DNA from: Hypsibius dujardini
Lineage: Eukaryota > Tardigrada > Eutardigrada > Parachela > Hypsibiidae
DNA: 24,041 bases
NCBI GenBank assembly: GCA_001579985.1
Contig: LRSR01009200.1
Location: 1-24,041 of the forward strand
Reading direction: 5' to 3'
Shown here: positions 20,828-24,041 of the stretch, in pieces
How the letters are laid out: each line of letters opens with the position of its first letter
Position numbering within the stretch: the first letter of the stretch is position 1
Program-made: the position numbers and the translations under genes
The notes under the pieces: generated by a model
Database searches by the model: none
The model's input: the letters and a program-made list of their open reading frames with translations, nothing else
Told to the model about the DNA's origin: nothing

Positions 20828-22856
20828 TTAAGAAGGTGCGATATCATCGGAATTTCGTTTCGCGCCGCTCAAATTGGCTCTCCCGCTTCTGCGTTCGGAC
20901 ATGTTCAGCGTCGGCTGGACCAAGGGCGAAGCTCGTGTCTTCTGTGACTTCAAAAATTTTGCCTTGCTCTCGCGAAGATGATTATTTAGCCAGAAGTACA
21001 CCACCGAATTGGAGGCACTGTTGCCGTGCGCGAGAATTAACGCCGCCATGTTTAGCCACTTCGGGGCGATGTAGCCGCTGCTTATGGTGAAGAGCACGCC
21101 CACTGGCAACCAGGAAATGAGGAAAATCAAGAAGACCCGAAAGAGGACTTTAACCAGCTTGACTTCCGTGCGAAAATCTACGCCCACGATTGGGTCCTGG
21201 GTTTGAGATAAGATCAGGGTGTTGCCTGCTTGGGTGCTTCTCCGACCGGTGTCTCTCAATTAGGAACATGATATTTCACTTCAAGGCTCAGTTCAAGCTT
21301 GTTCCACAAACTTACATCTAAACTTGACAGAAATGTGTGTTTTTTAATTTAAATAATAGTATAAAAAATTTCGTTTTTCGACATTTTAATAAATCATACA
21401 CGAACATTTCGAAAAAAATTTTCTTTTTCGTTTTGTTTCGAAGCAAAACCGAATGTTCTTCAGATTCGATAAACCTTAAAATGGTGGACATAAAAACTGT
21501 CAAACTAGAATTATTTTGGCGAAAAGGAGTGGCTGTTTGTCCTGGAAAAATAATCTGACATTGAAGTCAGCATTTGAAAAAATTCGTCAGTCTAACACCT
21601 AACACGAGGTTGGGACAAAACAGTTATTGTTAGACTATCATCATATTATAGCTGGTGTGTATGCAAAAATTATCGGGTCAATCACAATTTGAAATTCACT
21701 CTGACCCCTATTGAATAAGGTCCTTTCTGTTCTTTAGGCAAAATAGATTTCAGTTCAAGAAAGAATGAGCTTCAATGTTAGCAGATCAGATGTGTATTTG
21801 GGATTATCCTCTTGGGAGGTATAACAACTTGTGGTTGCCACTTTCTCTTCATCCAGCTGGATCTCACAAGGTGGGCCAGATGTGAACGCACGTTTTGAGC
21901 AAAAGATGGTTTTAAAATTAAAAAGACTCGGTATTTGTTGAAGTTCCTGGGTCATCACGTTTGACCTGATAATAACGATTTGTGTTAAAGATGAGCTACT
22001 AGGTATGCAATACCGCAAAGTTCTATTTAATTAACGACCTGTCACTTTTACTGCAACCCAAGTCAATGAAACATTAGCAGATTGCACCGCCCACACTCAC
22101 TGACCTTTCAATGGCGATTGCCATGATGGACCAGACCGAGGCAGCGCAAATGGTCGAACAGATGCTTCCCACGGTCTCACACGCCCACTCTTTGCCTTCC
22201 CAGAATGCCGGCCCGTAAACGGTGTCTATAGCGGAGTTGAAAAAATATTTCAACGCTTATCGATTCCAAGTTGTAATTTTAAGTTGTTAATTGATGGAAC
22301 AGAACTACTGTATTAACGCACTGACGACATTCAGCGGCATGACCAGCAACGTGACCACCAGGTCGATGAAGGTCAAGTTTGCAATGAAAGCGTACTGGAT
22401 CTTCTTCAGCACTGGTACCAAGCAAAACGACAACCCAACCTGAAAAGAATATCAGCCGGTATGTAGACAAGACTCTTAGATAATGGCGAACCCTGTGCAT
22501 GGTCTTAAAATTTATTAAACGGAGTATATATATTATAGTTTTTAAAATTGACTTTAATTATATATACATATAATATATATTTATATATTTTCTTTGCCTA
22601 GAAATATATATATATATATATATATATGCATGTGTACGTATGCCTGTTACATTCATATTTTTTAAGTAAACAAATGCATGCTTACGTATAAATTGCCGGA
22701 CGCGCCAACAATGCACAGCATCGACATGATGATGCAAAAGAAGACGAATGTCAAGGGATATTCTTTCCATTGCTGATTATGGATTGCAGTGACCCATTGC
22801 CAGTAGGTGAGATTACCAAAGTACAGGGTCACATTGGAGGTTAGCGTTTGGTTCAT
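20828..22856 (-). CDS. Rhodopsin-family GPCR; TM4-TM5 not found
   Basis: Exons on the - strand: 22856-22686 (57 codons, TM1 with the GN motif), 22439-22322 (TM2, ANLTFIDLVVTLLVMP with the conserved Asp), 22225-22105 (TM3), and a last exon from about 21254 to 20828. The N-terminus has three N-glycosylation sequons (NQT, NVT, NLT). In TM3 the Cys of WACET is followed exactly 25 residues later by the Arg of AIER, the spacing between Cys3.25 and Arg3.50, so E/D-R-Y is present as ER. TM6 has FLISWLP (F6.44, W6.48, P6.50). TM7 has NSVVY where NPxxY is usual. The C-tail ends SDDIAPS. Between 22104 and 21255 no frame shows TM4-TM5. Exon 3 to the last exon would join in frame at AG|A, giving a 278-residue, five-helix product. 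It may be a deletion derivative, a pseudogene or a gene with an exon I failed to see. The ligand is unknown. Confidence 0.8.
21255..22104 (-). other. Intron-like gap where GPCR TM4-TM5 should be encoded
   Basis: Read in three - strand frames, this A/T-rich segment gives no hydrophobic helix with the TM4 Trp or TM5 Pro. The longest open stretch (22018-21755) is hydrophilic (for example EIQLDEEKVATTSC) and unlike an extracellular loop 2. Nothing else is recognisable. Confidence 0.55.
22524..22627. repeat. (AT)n-rich low-complexity tract in GPCR intron 1
   Basis: Repeated TATATA runs, including a pure AT run at 22602-22627. Simple-sequence repeat between GPCR exons 1 and 2. Confidence 0.85.
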
Positions 22857-23756
22857 TTTACCGCAACGCGTGATCGATGGGCAATGTAAACGTCTATTTA
22901 CATGTAATTATCAAAAATCTTCATGTTCGTTGCTGAAACAAGGATTGACGTACTGAACTTAACCACCAGTCAAATCACCGAACTACTAACTCTAGTAGGC
23001 GGTGCGTAGTGCATATCCTTTAAAATGTCTGGTCTATAAATGGAATGACCATTTAGTGCTAGGTTCAAGGTCACTGTCCCTCCAGTTGTGAGACCCAGAA
23101 GACACGCTCGCCTGCGTGCTTGCATACACGTGCAGACAATTAATGGTAGGCAGACTAACTGCATTTCCTGTTGGGATAGAAATAAATGCCTATCGCGGGT
23201 TGTGGATAAGGTGTGTTCCCATAGGGTTCTATATTTAAGTACCGTAGATTCTGCTGAACTTTTAGTTGCATGTATCAATAAAGGGCGGTCCTTATGATGG
23301 CGTCATTGAATTAGTATACCGACAACAACAGGCTTTAAGCATAATCCCACGGGATGTGACAGACATAATGAAATTATTAGTTGTTGTTCATTATTTTCAA
23401 TGAACAAGGAATGAGAGCAATATGAACAAAATTTGCCAAATCTTTCTAAATTAGAGAATGGTAAAATAAAATAAACAAACCGTTTTAGTTTTCTCGACCG
23501 ACTAAAATTGGTGAAACTGGATTTGCAATGAGGATGGCTGGTTAAAATTTTCAGAAGCTAATATACTATGATTCCTTTTTCTAGTTGAGATCAACTGATT
23601 GGTTTAGTTTATCCACTTAAATCTTTATTACTGGAACTTTATGATCAGTTTTTGATTATTTAAAAGAATTAAATTGAAAACATAACAACAACAAAAATTA
23701 ACTCAGTTTATCTGTTCTTATCATTTGATTTAATTTTTACCATCCCTACCCGCACT
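22857..23756. other. Upstream region of the GPCR gene
   Basis: About 0.9 kb before the GPCR ATG (context AAAATGA) on the - strand. A 102-codon open stretch (23278-22970) lies here but has no family signature and ends before the GPCR start. No promoter element could be assigned with confidence. The stretch 23300-23750 is A/T-rich and shows nothing recognisable. Confidence 0.45.
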
Positions 23757-23913
23757 TCAGAATTCGGGCATGTGACGTTGACGAAGCTTGCCCGCGGGAC
23801 TAAACACGAGATACTTTTGAATGCGCCGCTGACCAAACTGCATCAGATTTCGTATCCCGGCATTGTCCAGTTCAGCTCTTTTGGCCAAAGTGAAGCCGCG
23901 TGATATACGGTAG
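23757..23913 (-). CDS. Possible last exon of an unrecognised - strand gene
   Basis: After a CTCACCACAG acceptor, one nucleotide and then 51 codons run to TGA: it begins YRISRGFTLAKRAELDNAG, continues with RNLMQFGQRRIQKYL, and ends GKLRQRHMPEF. The block is locally G+C-richer than its surroundings, like the M13 and GPCR exons, and has balanced, charged, protein-like composition. I do not recognise the family. The remainder would lie beyond the window. Confidence 0.4.
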
Positions 23914-24041
23914 CTGTGGTGAGGTATCTAATGCAGTCACATCTACATGACGGGATAATTAAATTTTACAGTAATTTACATGGACTGAAAGAGGTCACAG
24001 AATTCGGTTAGGAACCATCCGTTTATTACGTCAGTATTGGT
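23914..24041. other. Window end, presumed intron
   Basis: If the preceding exon is real, this is the 3' end of its upstream intron. No other feature is seen. Confidence 0.3.

Noticed and set aside
22970-23278. 102-codon open stretch on the - strand upstream of the GPCR
   Set aside because: No family signature and separated from the GPCR start by stops; the clear receptor start with its glycosylated N-terminus is at 22856.

Overview
This is a eukaryotic, animal-type window. Every gene is broken by spliceosomal introns with GT/AG borders, many only about 60-75 nt long, and the introns carry small foldback (MITE-like) elements. The protein families (M13 neprilysin-like metalloproteases and a rhodopsin-family GPCR) are metazoan. 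Compact introns and tandem M13 paralogs would suit an ecdysozoan invertebrate such as a tardigrade, but nothing here proves the taxon.

Layout. Three M13 metalloendopeptidase genes lie head-to-tail on the + strand. Gene A (401-1681) is only the 3' part, seven exons encoding the catalytic domain; the rest lies upstream of the window. Gene B (3021-9373) is complete: 16 coding exons, 763 codons plus stop. Gene C (12367-19972) is complete: 18 coding exons, 802 codons plus stop. B and C share nearly every splice site and phase and most exon lengths to the nucleotide, so this is a tandem duplication. A and B resemble each other closely; C is more diverged. On the - strand, convergent with C, is a rhodopsin-family GPCR gene (20828-22856) in which TM1-3 and TM6-7 are readable but no TM4-TM5 exon can be found. 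A possible last exon of another - strand gene lies at 23757-23913.

Function. B and C are predicted type II membrane ectopeptidases: short basic cytoplasmic tail, one signal-anchor helix, short (B) or Ser/Thr-rich (C) stalk, then an extracellular M13 domain. All three genes keep the zinc ligands and general base (HEITH plus EN[IV]AD), the NAFYS substrate-binding motif and the C-terminal HSPG..R motif, so all look active. They differ around the active site: Leu, Ala or Gly follows HEITH; A has a six-residue insertion before NAFYS; C has FDLYG for FDDQG and ENVADSAG for ENIADNGG. B and C have exactly eight ectodomain cysteines. Compared with vertebrate neprilysin they lack both members of two disulfides, including the near-universal C-terminal CxVW cysteine and its partner.

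Most interesting points: paired disulfide loss in the whole cluster; a mucin-like stalk unique to C; exact loss of one intron in B and an extra, stop-free, 72-nt intron in C; MITE insertions that account for expanded introns (one leaves 71 nt, the local minimal intron size); a PIF/Harbinger-like MITE with 3-bp TTA target duplications; a perfect 22-bp intronic hairpin; and the GPCR lacking TM4-TM5, whose flanking exons would still join in frame.
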